Assembly: GCA_938042265.1 (NCBI GenBank) | Contig: CALIRN010000107.1 | Location: forward strand, 1 to 6,695 | Direction of reading: 5' to 3' | DNA from: an uncultured Eubacteriaceae bacterium | GTDB lineage: Bacteria > Bacillota > Clostridia > Lachnospirales > CAG-274 | DNA: 6,695 bases | Part shown: positions 5,782 to 6,695 of the stretch, piece after piece | Layout of the letters: the number at the start of each line of letters is the position of its first letter | Numbering within the stretch: position 1 is the first letter of the stretch | Position numbers and translations under genes: made by a program | The notes under the pieces: generated by a model | The model's database searches: none | Told to the model about the DNA's origin: nothing | Seen by the model: the letters and a program-made list of their open reading frames with translations, nothing else

Positions 5782-6565
5782 AAATGCAGTTAAGGTTTTT
5801 TCAAAGGGTACTCCAAATGAGCATACAGCGCTTAATAAACTGAATTTGACCTTAGAGGACGGAGATTATGTTACTATTGTGGGCTCTAACGGTGCAGGTA
5901 AATCCACTCTGTTTAATGCTATATGCGGCAGTTTTTGGCTTGACAGCGGCAGCGTTGTGCTTGACGGAAGAGATATAAGCTTTGTATCTGAATATAAAAG
6001 AGCTTCCGTTATAGGCAGGGTTTTTCAGGACCCTATGAAGGGTACGGCTCCAAACCTTACCATTGAGGAAAATATAGCTCTTGCTTTTGCCAGAGCAAGG
6101 AAAGGCAGGCTTGCTTTTGCCGTTACAAAAAAAGACAGAGAAATGTTTCGTCAGGCTTTAAGCGAGTTTGGTATGGGGCTGGAGAACAGGATGAAGACTA
6201 AGGTTGGTTTGCTTTCAGGCGGACAAAGACAGGTGGTAACTTTGCTTATGTGCACCCTTGTACCACCTAAGCTGCTTTTACTTGATGAGCATACGGCGGC
6301 ACTTGACCCTGCAACAGCCGAAACGGTAATGAAAATTACAAATAATATAGTTAATAAAAATAAGCTGACAACTCTTATGATTACTCATAATTTGTCTGCG
6401 GCATTTGTTACGGGCAGCCGTACAATTATGATGGATGAGGGAAGTATAATACTTGATGTCAGCGGTGAGGAAAGGGCAGGTATGTCCCTTGATGATGTGC
6501 TTAATATGTACTCACTTAAGCGTAATAAGGTTTTTGATAATGACAGAATGTTGCTTACCCAATAA
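5768..6565 (+). CDS. ABC transporter ATP-binding protein, TrpZ-like (COG1101)
   Basis: Cytoplasmic ATPase that powers the importer, 265 residues, full length. All nucleotide-binding elements are present and look intact: Walker A GSNGAGKST (39-47), Q-loop Gln87 in RVFQDP, signature LSGGQ (149-153), Walker B LLLLDE (169-174) with catalytic Glu174, D-loop ALDP (179-181 for LDP) and switch His207 in MITHN. The sequence DEHTAALDP after Walker B is typical of the COG1101 group. The start is ATG 5768, which follows AAAGGAGG (5751-5758) by 9 nt. The frame is open further upstream within the permease gene, but those residues show no homology to the family and the true domain begins MLEIKNAVKVF. No terminator is visible after the stop codon; an insertion sequence end begins 30 nt later. 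Confidence 0.94.
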   Translation: MLEIKNAVKVFSKGTPNEHTALNKLNLTLEDGDYVTIVGSNGAGKSTLFNAICGSFWLDSGSVVLDGRDISFVSEYKRASVIGRVFQDPMKGTAPNLTIEENIALAFARARKGRLAFAVTKKDREMFRQALSEFGMGLENRMKTKVGLLSGGQRQVVTLLMCTLVPPKLLLLDEHTAALDPATAETVMKITNNIVNKNKLTTLMITHNLSAAFVTGSRTIMMDEGSIILDVSGEERAGMSLDDVLNMYSLKRNKVFDNDRMLLTQ

Positions 6566-6595
6566 TTAATTAAAAATAAAAATCTGCTACCTGTA

Positions 6596-6695
6596 TGAAC
6601 TGATCCCAAAAAGTTAGACAAAACTTGGGTCAATACCAAAGTGGACCTGTTGACAAAGTAAACAAAATCGCCTATTTATGGTAAAATAGAACCAT
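6596..6695 (+). mobile_element. Left end of a probable IS3-family (IS150-like) insertion sequence, cut by the window edge
   Basis: The sequence from 6596 begins TGAACTGATCCCAAAAAGTT and continues AGAC. Aligned without gaps to the IS150 terminal repeat as I remember it, it keeps the terminal TG, the CTG, the CCCA block and the GTT.GAC block, about 16 of 24 positions. Similar ends starting TG.ACTGACCCCAAAAAGTTAG are common for IS3-family elements in Firmicutes. A promoter reading rightward follows within 65-90 bases, as expected before an orfA/orfB transposase, but no coding sequence is visible before the window ends. The right end and any target duplication lie outside, so the exact left boundary (6596, or TG at 6592) is uncertain. 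It could also be a solo remnant. Confidence 0.62.
6659..6687 (+). promoter_or_regulatory. Putative transposase promoter inside the insertion sequence end
   Basis: A -10 box TAAAAT (6682-6687) is preceded by an extended TGG (6679-6681). A -35-like TAAACA lies at 6659-6664 with a 17-nt spacer. A perfect TTGACA also occurs at 6650-6655; with 17-nt spacing it would use the poorer TATTTA at 6673. Either way the promoter reads out of the window to the right, toward the expected transposase gene. Confidence 0.5.

Overview
The window reads as part of the chromosome of a spore-forming, low-to-moderate GC Firmicute of class Clostridia. A Lachnospiraceae-like gut anaerobe is my best guess. The reasons are a spoIIIA sporulation cluster, strong AGGAGG-type ribosome binding sites before every gene, and A/T-ending codon use. 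All genes I accept lie on the + strand.

Left part (1-2622): the distal end of the spoIIIA operon. It holds spoIIIAE (cut by the left edge), spoIIIAF, spoIIIAG and spoIIIAH, tightly packed and partly overlapping. It closes with a clear intrinsic terminator. These proteins build the mother-cell half of the SpoIIIA-SpoIIQ channel between mother cell and forespore.

Middle and right part (2640-6565): a separate four-gene transcription unit. It is driven by a perfect TTGACA-17-TATAAT promoter with an imperfect palindrome just upstream of the -35 box. The first gene is an iron/zinc-dependent dehydrogenase of the glycerol dehydrogenase type. It is followed at short spacing or with overlap by a lipoprotein substrate-binding protein, a permease and an ATPase of the TrpXYZ-like (COG2984/COG4120/COG1101) ABC importer class. 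The leader is only about 28 nt, too short for a T-box or riboswitch. The dehydrogenase keeps all three metal ligands but has Cys where glycerol dehydrogenases carry a substrate-determining Asp. Together these suggest an uptake-plus-oxidoreduction module for an unknown small metabolite rather than a simple tryptophan importer or glycerol dehydrogenase.

Right edge (6566-6695): no terminator is visible after the ATPase gene. Instead, 30 bases past its stop codon, there begins what looks like the left end of an IS3-family (IS150-like) insertion sequence, with a promoter pointing out of the window. Its transposase lies beyond the edge.

I found no tRNA, rRNA, CRISPR array, riboswitch or defence system. 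The most interesting content is the dehydrogenase/ABC transporter operon.
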